Source of the DNA: Flavobacterium rhamnosiphilum
Lineage (GTDB): Bacteria > Bacteroidota > Bacteroidia > Flavobacteriales > Flavobacteriaceae
Direction: 5' to 3'
DNA length: 64,000 nucleotides
Assembly (NCBI RefSeq): GCF_004349195.1
Contig: NZ_SMLG01000004.1
Location: forward strand, 62,001-126,000
Positions 45,201 to 54,382 of this stretch are shown piece after piece. The stretch's first letter is position 1, and every line of letters starts with the position of its first letter. The notes beneath the pieces are model-generated. The model worked only from the letters and a program-made list of their open reading frames with translations, was not told the DNA's origin and made no database searches. The position numbers and the translations under genes are program-made.

Positions 45201-45375
45201 GTTTTATTTTTCAGGAGAAAACCTTTTGTACATAAAAGCGTCTGATTTCTGGGGATTGAACCCTGAAGGAATCACAACTGGAGGCATTTATAGTTCTCCC
45301 TTGGTTTCTGGATATCAGCGTGGTGCTTTCCCTATTCAAAAAACAATTTCTTTCGGAATTGACATTAATTTCTAA
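42235..45375 (+). CDS. SusC-family TonB-dependent transporter (alginate locus)
   Basis: The 1046-residue protein has a signal peptide (SSFIFAQ), a carboxypeptidase-like domain (LTGTVISTEDNSTLPGALV, INGAFSIKV), the plug (VIVVGYGTQKKSSVTGSVS, VRIRGMGSI, VLKDASSTAIYGSRGANGVI) and a long barrel. It is expected to import alginate oligosaccharides. The SusD partner begins 14 bp later. Confidence 0.95.
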   Translation: MKLKTFFLLSALLLSSFIFAQDSYTLTGTVISTEDNSTLPGALVTVLGTKTSAITDINGAFSIKVNSTNSIQVSFIGKQTRVILLGGITKTTVSLSDESNKLDEVIVVGYGTQKKSSVTGSVSKLVNTNLDENSVSRVDKALQGRIAGLQIQNTTSEVGEAPQVRIRGMGSISASSDPLVVVDGFPVQNGLEFINPSTIESIEVLKDASSTAIYGSRGANGVILVTTKSGSETKTLYEFKNYFGIKSVYEKIDMYDTYGYTNMLRKERQLAENYTAGLAGTEPAQIAYTSREKGMRQVANNSNGGTDWQDEGIRNFATIKNYQLNVSGGGKASNYYISSQYIEDEGLMKDNLLKRINFQSRVRAKLSDKLSLDVNIRPSYSQKRRSTISYSDLTRSLGFMPARHNEYTSALTGYQVGEYAHGRHFNNVNFNYLDEDGVQQNFTTSLFGTNNNNPISRMENEKRVINDYRLLTNFALEYKFNKYFTFKTSGGANVDYSNYGRFRNTQADQTGQAIGEDDSNMKTDLLTENTLNYKWKNDNHSIDALGGITYQKTNSKGTGIYGTQFPSDYIETINAANIIDADETFTRKEVIGLLSFLARVNYSYKDKYLLSIAARADGSSLFGPENKYGIFPSASIGWNVSEENFWKENINFINKFKLRTSFGVTGNNDITNYSFTNLLYSSNYSLGQGAGNVTSGLGETGNVLGNPGIGWEQTLEYDSGADISFFGNKLNFTLDYYYSVTDKLLLEQNVSYITGHSQYFNNIGKIQNRGFEIEISGNIKNKNFTWKPAFNISANQNKLISLGGEAQFISQGERNEEYIAKVGEKAVQFYGYKMIGVWQSAEELANNPHSADDAVGGIRVADVNGDGIINANDRTALGSPFPDFTWGFYNAFTFRNFDMNFLVQGSVGGEVFFGDGYYNEMRYLYKDFAEGRWFNEGVPATKPRENNGRAWQNTDYLVQDASYMSLRTVTFGYTVPKDFTKKIGLSKARFYFSGENLLYIKASDFWGLNPEGITTGGIYSSPLVSGYQRGAFPIQKTISFGIDINF

Positions 45376-45389
45376 AAAAATAATTGGTT

Positions 45390-46889
45390 ATGAAAATATA
45401 TAATTTCCCTTTTAAAAGTATAAAATTGCTATTTCTGAGTACCGCTTTTTTATTCATAAGCTGTAATGAAACGCTAGATCTAGAACCCATTTCTGAAATT
45501 GGGGTGGGTGAGTTTTACAAAACGCCGCAAGAAGTAAATTTAGCAGTAATCTCCATCTACAACAGTCTTTATGGCATGCAAAATAGAGAATGGATGCTAA
45601 CAGAATTGCGTTCGGATAACACGTATATGAACCCAAATTCTACTGAAACTAAAGATTTAGCAGTACGTGAAATCGATCGTTTTGTACAAAGTTCTCAAAA
45701 TATTTACCTTCAGGAATATTGGAAAGCATGTTACAGAACCATTAATCTTTCCAATATTGTTTTACAAAATCTTACTGTTGTAACAGATCAAGATGCCAGA
45801 AATAAATATGAAGGAGAGGCACGGTTTTTAAGAGCCCATGCCTATTTCAATCTTGTACGTCTTTGGGGTGGCGTTTTCCTCATAGAAGCCCCCGTTTCTG
45901 GAAGCGAAGCAAAAATGATGGATAGAAGCCCGCAAAGCGAAGTTTACGCATTTATTGCAAATGACCTTCGTTTGGCTTCAGATATGTTGCCTTTGTCTCA
46001 ATCTGGGGCAAGTTTAGGAAGAGTTGCAGCAGATGCTGCAAAAACCTTACTAGGAAAAGTGTTAATCACAGCAGGAGGTGATGCGAATTTAACCGAAGCC
46101 AGATCGGTTTTAGGAGAAGTTGTTACTGGAAATTTCAGATTGCAATCCACTTATGGGGCGGTTTTCAATATCGGAAATGAGTACAACAATGAAATTATGT
46201 TTGCTGTTCGTTATCAGTCGGGTAGTGTTGGTTTAGGTTCTCCACATCCCAATTTTTTCGCACCATTGCAAAGTGACAACTATGTAGTTTTTGGAAATGG
46301 TGATGGATTAAATGTTCCAACGGCTAATATGTCAGCGGCTTATTCAACAGGAGACCCCAGAAAAGCATCTTCAATGGCCGATACTTGGATTGGTTTCAAC
46401 GGAGCAATCAGACAAGACAAACACATAACAAAATACAATTCGACTTTCAACACCGTTGACGATGGAGGAAATGACTGGATTATTCTTCGCTATGCCGATG
46501 CTTTATTGTTATTGTCTGAAGCAATCAACGAGCAAAGTGGCCCGTCTGAAGAAGCTTTAGGATATTTAAACCAAGTGAGAACACGTTCGTTAGGAGCCTC
46601 CGCTGCTTTAAATTTAAACACTGTTTTTACTTATTTTGATTTCAAAGCAGCTTTGGAAAACGAAAGAAGATTAGAGTTCGGTTTTGAAAATCACCGTTGG
46701 TTTGATTTGGTGAGAACAGGCAGAGCTGAAATTGTTATGACACAACATTTTGCTACAGAATTCCAATATAATGATCCTGCACATCCCTCTTTGAATATGG
46801 GACCGCTACAACATTACCAAATTTTCTTGCCGATTCCGCAATATGAAATTGACTTGAACCCAAATATTGCTCAAAACACCGGATATTAA
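45390..46889 (+). CDS. SusD-family lipoprotein (alginate locus)
   Basis: From the ATG at 45390 (a TTG two codons earlier is less likely) the 499-residue protein has a lipobox ending at C25 (FISCNE) and SusD repeats: EGEARFLRAHAYFNLVRLWG, LRYADALLLLSEAINEQSG, and LENERRLEFGFENHRWFDLVRTG. It binds alginate oligomers at the surface and pairs with SusC. Confidence 0.95.
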   Translation: MKIYNFPFKSIKLLFLSTAFLFISCNETLDLEPISEIGVGEFYKTPQEVNLAVISIYNSLYGMQNREWMLTELRSDNTYMNPNSTETKDLAVREIDRFVQSSQNIYLQEYWKACYRTINLSNIVLQNLTVVTDQDARNKYEGEARFLRAHAYFNLVRLWGGVFLIEAPVSGSEAKMMDRSPQSEVYAFIANDLRLASDMLPLSQSGASLGRVAADAAKTLLGKVLITAGGDANLTEARSVLGEVVTGNFRLQSTYGAVFNIGNEYNNEIMFAVRYQSGSVGLGSPHPNFFAPLQSDNYVVFGNGDGLNVPTANMSAAYSTGDPRKASSMADTWIGFNGAIRQDKHITKYNSTFNTVDDGGNDWIILRYADALLLLSEAINEQSGPSEEALGYLNQVRTRSLGASAALNLNTVFTYFDFKAALENERRLEFGFENHRWFDLVRTGRAEIVMTQHFATEFQYNDPAHPSLNMGPLQHYQIFLPIPQYEIDLNPNIAQNTGY

Positions 46890-46900
46890 TTTTTAGGGAT

Positions 46901-49201
46901 ATGAAAAATTTAAAATATTTATTAACCGTTACATTCTGTCTGATTTTCTTTGGAAATGCAAACGCTATTGAAATTAAAGTTTCAAATGCAACTGAATTGA
47001 CAGAAGCGATTTCCAAAGTGAAACCCGGTGATCGCATCATAATGTCAAACGGGATCTGGAAAGATACAGCCATTGAGTTCCATGCAAACGGAGCTATAAA
47101 AGATTCTATTTTCTTGGAAGCTGAAACAGCCGGAAAAGTAATTCTTTCTGGAAATTCTTCTTTGAAATTATCGGGTGAATACCTTGTAGCAAAAGGACTT
47201 TGGTTCAAAAATGGGTATAGTAAATTCGTGATTTCTTTTTCAAGCAAAGACAAAATAGCTACCAATTCAAGAGTAACAAATTGTGCTATAATTGATTACA
47301 ATCCAACAACGAAAACAGAAGAGAATCATTGGATCGAATTATGGGGAAAAAATAATCGTTTCGATAACAATTATGTCGCTGGAAAAAATAATGGAGGATG
47401 CACTTTGGTTGTTTGGCTGAAAGGAGAAGAAAGTCACCAAAACTACCACAGAATTGACCACAATTATTTTGGAGAACGCCCGCCTTTGGGATCAAATGGT
47501 GGCGAAACCATCAGAATTGGAACAAGTCATAACTCCATGTTTCAATCCAATACAATAGTGGAATGGAATAAATTTGAAAAATGCAACGGTGAAACTGAAA
47601 TCGTTTCAAACAAGTCTTGCAATAATATTTTTAGAAACAATCTATTCTTAGAATCTCAAGGTTCCATGGTTTTCCGTCACGGAAATGATTGTCTTGTGGA
47701 GAACAATGTCTTCCTTGGGAATAATCAACCTTATACCGGTGGCGTTCGTGTCATTAACGAAGGACATACGGTAAAAAATAATTATTTCTATGGCTTGACC
47801 GGACAAGATTTCAGAGGCTCGCTGGTCTTAATGAATGGTGTTCCAAACAGTCCATTGAATCGCTACAACCAAGTGAAAAACGCAAAAGTGATGAATAACT
47901 TTTTTTACAATTGCAGTGCATTCCAACTTGGTGCTGGAAAAGATGAAGAGCGATCTTTAGCACCTATAAATTCTACAATTTCTGATAATATTGTATATTC
48001 CGAAAGCGATTCTGAAGCAATCACTTTCTTTGATGATAGGAAAGGAATTACTTTTAAAAACAACATCATTGACAGTAAAAATTCTAAAAAATTAGAAGGG
48101 TTTACGTCAAAGAAATTGTCTTGGAAAAAAGAGGGAGAAATTTTTATTCCTAATGAAAAAAGTGGAGTTAATTTTTCCGTTTTCTCAAAAGTAATTGCTA
48201 ACAAAACAGGAACTTCTTGGAATCCTATTGCTAAAAAAGTTGCCATTCAAGAGGAAACCATCAAAGTAGAACCAGGAATAGGAACACTTGAAAAAGCAAT
48301 AAAAAAAGTGAAAGGAAAAACCAAATTCGTTTTGGCTCCAGGAACGTATCTTTTAGACCATTCGATAATTATCACGGATAATATTACGATTCAAGGAGAA
48401 GATGTAGCTTCAACAACAATCATCAGCTTTAATCCAGATGCGGAAAAAATCTCGAATTATTTATTCAGAGTGGAATCTGGAGCACGATTATTGCTTGAAA
48501 ATGTAAGCCTTACAGCAAAGAACACACAGGCTGTAAAGTATGCAATTGTTTCTCCAAAGGATGATACTCCGGGTTTATATAGCGTTTTTATAAATAAATC
48601 TATTATTTCTGATTTTACAAATGCAGAAGGGGGTTCGGTTTTCAAAGCTTCAAAAGGAACTTTTGCTGACACAATTAAAATCAGTAATTCTGTTTTAAGA
48701 AATAATTTCAGAGGTATCAATCTTTCTTCTGAAAAGGAGGATAAAGGAAAATACAATGCTGAAAATGTAATTCTTGAAAATACCGTTTTCACAGATTTTT
48801 CGCAATGGGTTTTGAATTATTACAGAGGCGGAAACGATGAATCAACAATTGGCGGAAATTTAGTAATTGATCATTGCATTTTTACAAAAGTTGGTGCTAC
48901 AGAAAAAGATTTAGTATTCCAAAACAAAGGAATCGTAAACCTGAAAATTTCAAACAGTGTATTTTTTGAAAATTCAAAAGTCACAAATCCAATTCGTTTG
49001 AATGGAAAAAATAATTCGATTAAAAATTCTGTGATCTATAATTCCGGAGCAATCAAACTTTCAGGAAATGCAGTTTCAGAAAATTTAAACTATAAGAATC
49101 CTTCTTATCAAGATTTGCAAAATTTTATCCTACAAGACAAATCTCCATTGAAAGTAGCAGGAACAGACAAAAAGGATATTGGAATTTCAGTTGTTAAATA
49201 A
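46901..49201 (+). CDS. PL6-family alginate lyase, two beta-helix domains
   Basis: The 766-residue exported protein (signal peptide ending NANA) has a first beta-helix (about 25-390) with the PL6 motif NGGETIRIG near 202-210 and a second, weaker beta-helix (about 450-740). This two-domain layout is known in characterised PL6 alginate lyases. No T9SS domain is present. It follows susD directly, so it is part of the susCD operon and probably acts in the periplasm. Confidence 0.92.
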   Translation: MKNLKYLLTVTFCLIFFGNANAIEIKVSNATELTEAISKVKPGDRIIMSNGIWKDTAIEFHANGAIKDSIFLEAETAGKVILSGNSSLKLSGEYLVAKGLWFKNGYSKFVISFSSKDKIATNSRVTNCAIIDYNPTTKTEENHWIELWGKNNRFDNNYVAGKNNGGCTLVVWLKGEESHQNYHRIDHNYFGERPPLGSNGGETIRIGTSHNSMFQSNTIVEWNKFEKCNGETEIVSNKSCNNIFRNNLFLESQGSMVFRHGNDCLVENNVFLGNNQPYTGGVRVINEGHTVKNNYFYGLTGQDFRGSLVLMNGVPNSPLNRYNQVKNAKVMNNFFYNCSAFQLGAGKDEERSLAPINSTISDNIVYSESDSEAITFFDDRKGITFKNNIIDSKNSKKLEGFTSKKLSWKKEGEIFIPNEKSGVNFSVFSKVIANKTGTSWNPIAKKVAIQEETIKVEPGIGTLEKAIKKVKGKTKFVLAPGTYLLDHSIIITDNITIQGEDVASTTIISFNPDAEKISNYLFRVESGARLLLENVSLTAKNTQAVKYAIVSPKDDTPGLYSVFINKSIISDFTNAEGGSVFKASKGTFADTIKISNSVLRNNFRGINLSSEKEDKGKYNAENVILENTVFTDFSQWVLNYYRGGNDESTIGGNLVIDHCIFTKVGATEKDLVFQNKGIVNLKISNSVFFENSKVTNPIRLNGKNNSIKNSVIYNSGAIKLSGNAVSENLNYKNPSYQDLQNFILQDKSPLKVAGTDKKDIGISVVK

Positions 49202-49215
49202 TTAAAACAAAAAAT

Positions 49216-50652
49216 ATGAAAAACACATTATACAAAAAAATATTCGGGTTAATCAGCATCATCTTTGCGATGGTATTTTTTGCCTGCGATGCAGGTATCG
49301 AAGTGGATAAAACTTTTGAAGAGATTCTTGCAGCACAGCCAACTGTGGAATCTTTTTCGCCAACTTCAGCGCCAATTCAAAGCCTGGTTACCATTAAAGG
49401 CACTAATTTGAATTTTGTGACCAAAGCATATATTGGAGCTGTTGAAGCAGAAATTTATTCTCGAGAAAACTCAAGTACATTGATTATAAAAGTTCCTGCG
49501 AGCGCTGTAAATGGAATTATCAGATTAACTACTGATTCTGGTAAAGAAGCTTCAGCTACCGAAAATGTGTTAATTACATATCCAGTTCCCGTTATAGAGT
49601 CGAAAATTCCAACAATCTCAATCGTTAATGAGGTTATTACGATTACAGGACAAAATCTTCAAGTAATTAAAAGAGTTACTTTTGGTACAGTTGACGGAAT
49701 TATTGAATACCAAGACAACAGAACTTTAATTGTAAAAACTCCAAATACAGGGCCAAGTCCGTTGGTTTTGGCATACAGCTATAATACAGTTTCAGGAGAA
49801 GTTGCGGTTCCATTGGAAAGCAATTACACTGTTGATATTCCATCTCCAGAAGTGACCGGTTATCCAAAATTGATGATTAAGAATACGCAGGTTCAAATTG
49901 GAGGAACGGATATGAATTTAGTGACAGGAATCGTTTTTGGAACTAGAGCTATTGCAACTTTTAATGTGACTCCAACAAGTGTTTCTTTTACTCCACCAGC
50001 AGATTTGCCTACAGGATTTTATGTAATCAAACTTATTTATGGTAGCGGAATGGAAGTCTTAAGCCCTCAAATTGCTTACATAAATCGGGATATTCAGACT
50101 TATTTCAACTTTGAAGCACAAGGAATGGAAGTGATTTCAACCGGTGTAGCGGCACAAATTACGGCAAACAAATTGAATGGAACAGTAGATCAATCACCAT
50201 TTCCAAACAGCACCAATTACCACCATTTAAAAATGCTTTCGCCAACTGATAATGGAAGCAGCATTGCTTTTATGAGATTTTCTTTTGCTACAAATGCAAC
50301 TTGGAAAACTGCTTTCGATGCAGGAGCTTTCAATAATAATCCAGTTTTGCATTTTTGGCTAAATACAAATAATACAACTCCTACTTTAAGATTATATGCG
50401 ACTTCTGCAGCAAGTAAAAAATTGGTTCACTATAATACTGGTGGTGCATGGAAATTGGTCGCAGTTCGTTTGAGAGATTTATTTCCAACGGTTACGGCTT
50501 CTGATTTTGTAAGTGGAAATTATATGAGGATTAGCTATTTGACTGATAATCAGGCTAATGTTCCGTTAGAAGTGAATGCAGATTGGTTTATCATTACAGA
50601 TGAAGTTTTAACTGGAGTTGGCGCAATCGATTTGACCAGCTCATTTAATTAA
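49216..50652 (+). CDS. IPT/TIG-domain surface glycan-binding lipoprotein
   Basis: The 478-residue protein has a lipobox (MVFFACDAG, C24) and two to three IPT/TIG repeats: PTVESFSPTSAPIQSLVTIKGTNL (in two parts, about 35-60), VPVIESKIPTISIVNEVITI, and VTGYPKLMIKNTQVQIGGTDM. A C-terminal beta-rich domain (about 300-478) follows. This matches the SusE/F-like surface glycan-binding proteins placed after susD. Its ligand is presumably alginate. Confidence 0.8.
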   Translation: MKNTLYKKIFGLISIIFAMVFFACDAGIEVDKTFEEILAAQPTVESFSPTSAPIQSLVTIKGTNLNFVTKAYIGAVEAEIYSRENSSTLIIKVPASAVNGIIRLTTDSGKEASATENVLITYPVPVIESKIPTISIVNEVITITGQNLQVIKRVTFGTVDGIIEYQDNRTLIVKTPNTGPSPLVLAYSYNTVSGEVAVPLESNYTVDIPSPEVTGYPKLMIKNTQVQIGGTDMNLVTGIVFGTRAIATFNVTPTSVSFTPPADLPTGFYVIKLIYGSGMEVLSPQIAYINRDIQTYFNFEAQGMEVISTGVAAQITANKLNGTVDQSPFPNSTNYHHLKMLSPTDNGSSIAFMRFSFATNATWKTAFDAGAFNNNPVLHFWLNTNNTTPTLRLYATSAASKKLVHYNTGGAWKLVAVRLRDLFPTVTASDFVSGNYMRISYLTDNQANVPLEVNADWFIITDEVLTGVGAIDLTSSFN

Positions 50653-50664
50653 TAAATTTACAGA

Positions 50665-52875
50665 ATGAAATTTAAAACAATAAAAGCAATTGGTCTGACA
50701 GCACTTTTTTTAGTGTTGTCTGACATCACTTTTGCCCAGCAATATGAGCCACTTTTGCTTTTGTCAAAATCAGAAGCAAAAAATATCAGTCAGCATTTAG
50801 GCGATTATAAAATTTTGGGAAAGTCTTTTTCAAAAGTAAAAATGGATGCTGACAAAGCTTTAGAAAAGCCAATCGAGGTTCCAATTCCAATTGACAACGG
50901 AGGTGGATATACGCACGAAAAGCATAAAAAAAATTACAGGGATTTATATTATGCCGGATTGGCTTTTCAAGTTACCGCTGAGAAAAAATATGCGAAATTT
51001 GTAGAACAGATGCTTTTGGAATATGCAAAGATTTATCCCGGTTTGCCTTTGCATCCAAAGAGAAAAGCAGAGCAAAATTCGGGGAAATTATTCTGGCAAG
51101 GTCTGAACGACTGTGTTTGGCTTGTAAATGGAATTCAGGCTTATGACTTGGTTAAAGAAAGTATCGGCCCAAAAAACAGAGCGATTATAGAAAGAGATGT
51201 CTTTAGAAGTATGGCTGCCTTTTTGAGCGAAAGCGAAAGCGGGAAAGACACCTTTAACAAAATCCATAATCATGGAACTTGGGCAGTAGCCGCTGTTGGA
51301 ATGACTGGTTATGTTTTAGGGGATAAAGATATGGTGGTACGTGCTTTAACAGGTTCTTCAAAAGATAAAAAATCGGGTTTCCTGAAACAGATCGATATGC
51401 TTTTCTCTCCTGACGGATATTATTCTGAAGGGCCTTATTACCAAAGATATGCATTGCAACCGTTTATGGTTTTTGCAGAAGCAATCAACAGAAACCAACC
51501 TGAATTAAAGATTTTTGAATACAGGAATCAATTACTGAAAAAAGCGTCAAATACGGTTTTGCAACTAACCGATTCAAACGGTTATTTTTTTCCAATAAAT
51601 GATGCTTTGAAGGAAAAGAATTTTATGACTGAAGAATTGGTTTTCGCTACGAATATTGTTTTCGAAAATTATAGCGACACTTCGATTCTTCCTGTAATCC
51701 AACAGCAAAATGAGGTTTCTATTACTGGAGCTGGTTTGAAATCTTCAGAGGCTGTTCAGAATATGAAAAAGCAAGAATTCGTAAAAGATCCAATGATTAT
51801 TACTGACGGACCAGAAGGAAAATCAGGTGGTTTGGCTTTATTCAGAATGGATACGAAGAAAAAAGACGAGCAATTGACAGCAGTTTTCAAATTCGCTTCA
51901 CAAGGAATGGGACACGGACATTTTGATCGTTTAGGAATTATGCTTTTCAATAATGACAGAGAAATTCTTCAAGATTATGGTGCGGCACGCTTCTTAAATG
52001 TAGAATCAAAAAACGGCGGTAGATATTTAGATGAAAACAAAACTTGGGCACAACAATCTGTGGCGCATAATACTGTAATTGTTGACGAAAAATCACATTA
52101 CAATGGTGATTGGAAAGAAGCCGAAAAACAAGTTCCTCACACTGTCTTTTCGGATATTTCCAATCCAAAAATCATCCAGATTGCAAGTGCTGTGGAAAAC
52201 AATGCTTATGCTGGAGTTGAAATGCAAAGAACGGTCGCTTTGATTGGGGCCGAAATGCCTTTTGTTTTGGATATTTTTTCTTTAAAATCAAAAGAAAAAC
52301 ATCAATATGACCTGAATTTCATGTTCAGCGGGCAAATTATGGAAACAAATTTTGATTATGTACCATCGCTTACAAATCTTACTCCACTAGGAAAAGACAA
52401 CGGCTACCAGCATTTATGGAAATTGGCAGAAGCCAAAGGAAATCAAGGTCTTTCAAAATTCACATGGTTGAATGACAGCCGATTTTACACCATTTCAACT
52501 TTGACAGATGATTCAAATAAAGTAGTAGTTACAAGACTTGGAGCGAACGATCCGAACTTCAATTTGAGAAATGAATCAGGCTATATGATCAGAACTAACG
52601 ATAAGCAAAATTACACTTTCGTTAGTGTTATAGAACCTCACGGAAGCTTTGATGCAAAATTAGAATCCGTTCAAGATCCGCATTCAAAATTAGAATCCAT
52701 CCAGGTTTTGAAACAGGACGAAAATTATACGGCGATTTTGGTTAACTTCAAAAATAATAAATCGTACACATTAATATTCGCAAATAAAGAAACATCGTCA
52801 ACTTCAAAACATAAAATTTTCCTCAAAGGAAAAAATATGGAGTGGAAGGGCAGTTATACATTAATTACAAATTAG
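50665..52875 (+). CDS. PL17-family oligoalginate lyase
   Basis: The 736-residue exported protein (signal peptide ending TFAQQ) has an N-terminal alpha/alpha toroid and a C-terminal heparinase II/III beta-sandwich (from about 370). N202 and H203 in HNHGTWAVAA and Y258 in SEGPYYQRY align with the catalytic Asn, His and Tyr of known PL17 enzymes. It acts exolytically and releases unsaturated monouronate from alginate oligomers. The KdgF-like gene starts 5 bp later. Confidence 0.93.
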   Translation: MKFKTIKAIGLTALFLVLSDITFAQQYEPLLLLSKSEAKNISQHLGDYKILGKSFSKVKMDADKALEKPIEVPIPIDNGGGYTHEKHKKNYRDLYYAGLAFQVTAEKKYAKFVEQMLLEYAKIYPGLPLHPKRKAEQNSGKLFWQGLNDCVWLVNGIQAYDLVKESIGPKNRAIIERDVFRSMAAFLSESESGKDTFNKIHNHGTWAVAAVGMTGYVLGDKDMVVRALTGSSKDKKSGFLKQIDMLFSPDGYYSEGPYYQRYALQPFMVFAEAINRNQPELKIFEYRNQLLKKASNTVLQLTDSNGYFFPINDALKEKNFMTEELVFATNIVFENYSDTSILPVIQQQNEVSITGAGLKSSEAVQNMKKQEFVKDPMIITDGPEGKSGGLALFRMDTKKKDEQLTAVFKFASQGMGHGHFDRLGIMLFNNDREILQDYGAARFLNVESKNGGRYLDENKTWAQQSVAHNTVIVDEKSHYNGDWKEAEKQVPHTVFSDISNPKIIQIASAVENNAYAGVEMQRTVALIGAEMPFVLDIFSLKSKEKHQYDLNFMFSGQIMETNFDYVPSLTNLTPLGKDNGYQHLWKLAEAKGNQGLSKFTWLNDSRFYTISTLTDDSNKVVVTRLGANDPNFNLRNESGYMIRTNDKQNYTFVSVIEPHGSFDAKLESVQDPHSKLESIQVLKQDENYTAILVNFKNNKSYTLIFANKETSSTSKHKIFLKGKNMEWKGSYTLITN

Positions 52876-52880
52876 AAAGA

Positions 52881-53219
52881 ATGAATATCAGAACAAATGC
52901 ATTTTATGTAGAAAGCGAAAATCCTTGGGAAGCAGTAGCCGAAGGTGTAAAAAGGCAAATCACTGGTTATGATGTCAGTATTATGATGGTAAAAGTAGCC
53001 TTTGAAAAGGGAGGAATTGGCCCGATTCACCAACATTATCACTCACAAACGTCTTATGTTGTTTCAGGGAAATTTGAAGTGACTATCAATGATGAAAAGA
53101 AAATTCTCCAGGCAGGAGATGCTTTTTACATTGAACCCAACATTCTTCACGGAGCAATTTGCCTAGAAGGCGGAATGTTGATTGATGTTTTCAGTCCGAT
53201 TAGAGAAGATTTTATTTAA
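52881..53219 (+). CDS. kdgF: KdgF-like cupin (unsaturated uronate linearising enzyme)
   Basis: From the ATG at 52881 the 112-residue cupin has metal ligands H50, H52, Q56 and H90 (HQHYHSQ and PNILHGA) and a D102-V-F104-SPI-R108 pattern like that of KdgF. KdgF converts the cyclic 4,5-unsaturated uronate made by lyases to the linear ketone DEH. It follows PL17 in the same operon, consistent with consuming the PL17 product. A frame extended upstream overlaps PL17 and is not needed. Confidence 0.9.
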   Translation: MNIRTNAFYVESENPWEAVAEGVKRQITGYDVSIMMVKVAFEKGGIGPIHQHYHSQTSYVVSGKFEVTINDEKKILQAGDAFYIEPNILHGAICLEGGMLIDVFSPIREDFI

Positions 53220-53346
53220 TAAAAATCTTCCAATTGTTGTTGAGTATGGAATTATCAAATTCTCGAGACGAATAGCGTTTTTAAATTATCGAATTATGGA
53301 AAAACACACTTTGCTAGCAGAGATTTTATAAGTAATTAGAGTATTC

Positions 53347-53403
53347 GAAGCAAATGCACAAAATCCCTGCAGGTTTTCTTGCTTCAAGGGATTATTCAGA
53401 TTG
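53347..53403 (+). other. Candidate pseudoknot in the gap before the esterase gene
   Basis: GAAGCAA (53347-53353) can pair with TTGCTTC (53389-53395), while AATCCCT (53362-53368) can pair with AGGGATT (53397-53403). The pairs cross, as in an H-type pseudoknot, about 80 nt upstream of the esterase ATG. Chance is possible. Confidence 0.2.
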
Positions 53404-53482
53404 CGAAGAGATCAAAATTACAATAGATAGTTAAATCAATTTTTTAATATACCATCAATTAACCCTTAACATTAAAAAAAAA

Positions 53483-54382
53483 ATGAAAGTAAATAGTATA
53501 TCTTTTTTCGTATTCCTGTTAAGTTTGTCTATGCAGGCACAAGAAAATATTGAAATAGTGCAAAAAGCGGTTGTATTTCCAGCTAATTATAGTGCCAAGT
53601 TGGACGTAGTTTATACCCAAGTTGGAGACTGGGAGGGGAGAGTGGATCTTTATCTTGCTCCTAATTCAAAAGAACGAACTCCGGTAATTATTAATATTCA
53701 TGGCGGGGGATGGAAATCTGGTGTAAAGGAAACCCAAGGAGGTTTTAATACATATTTTAAAGAAGGTTTTGCCGTTGCCAATATGGAATATCGACTTACT
53801 GGCCAAGCCACAGCACCTGCGGCTATAGAAGATACCCGTTGTTTACTGATTTATTTAATTAAAAATGCCAAAGAACTAAACATAGATGTAAATAAGATTG
53901 TGATAATGGGAGGAAGTGCTGGTGGACATTTAGCTTTAATGGGAGGTCTTCTGGGGAATGACCATCGTTTTGATGTCAATTGTTCTGGTATTGAAAATGT
54001 AAAGGTTGCCGCTATTATTGATAAATATGGTATCACGGATGTTTGGGATTGGGCATATGGTCCACAACATAAAAGTAAATCACCTCTTCTATGGTTGGGT
54101 GATAAAGCAAAAGACGAAGCATTTGTGAAGTCTGTATCTCCTATTTTTTATGTAAATAAAAACAGTCCTCCCACTTTTATTGTACATGGTGATGCAGATC
54201 CTACAGTTCCCTACCAGCAGTCTGTTGATTTGTATAAAAAGTTCCAGGAAGTTGGGGTTAAATCAGAATTTATGACTGTACAAGGCGGACTTCATGGCAA
54301 GTTTGAAAAGGAAAAAAACAAGGAAATAAATGTAGCTATTATTAAATTCATTAAGAGTTTGGATTCTTTTATAGAAATATAA
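53483..54382 (+). CDS. Exported alpha/beta-hydrolase carbohydrate esterase
   Basis: The 299-residue protein has a signal peptide (SLSMQAQ), the oxyanion motif INIHGGGW near 71-78, nucleophile elbow GGSAGG near 140-145, and Asp/His of the triad in VHGDADPTVP and GGLHGKF. It resembles BD-FAE-like feruloyl/acetyl esterases used on polysaccharides. In this locus it may remove acetyl groups from alginate or oligomers. It is 263 bp from kdgF and may have its own promoter. Confidence 0.82.
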   Translation: MKVNSISFFVFLLSLSMQAQENIEIVQKAVVFPANYSAKLDVVYTQVGDWEGRVDLYLAPNSKERTPVIINIHGGGWKSGVKETQGGFNTYFKEGFAVANMEYRLTGQATAPAAIEDTRCLLIYLIKNAKELNIDVNKIVIMGGSAGGHLALMGGLLGNDHRFDVNCSGIENVKVAAIIDKYGITDVWDWAYGPQHKSKSPLLWLGDKAKDEAFVKSVSPIFYVNKNSPPTFIVHGDADPTVPYQQSVDLYKKFQEVGVKSEFMTVQGGLHGKFEKEKNKEINVAIIKFIKSLDSFIEI

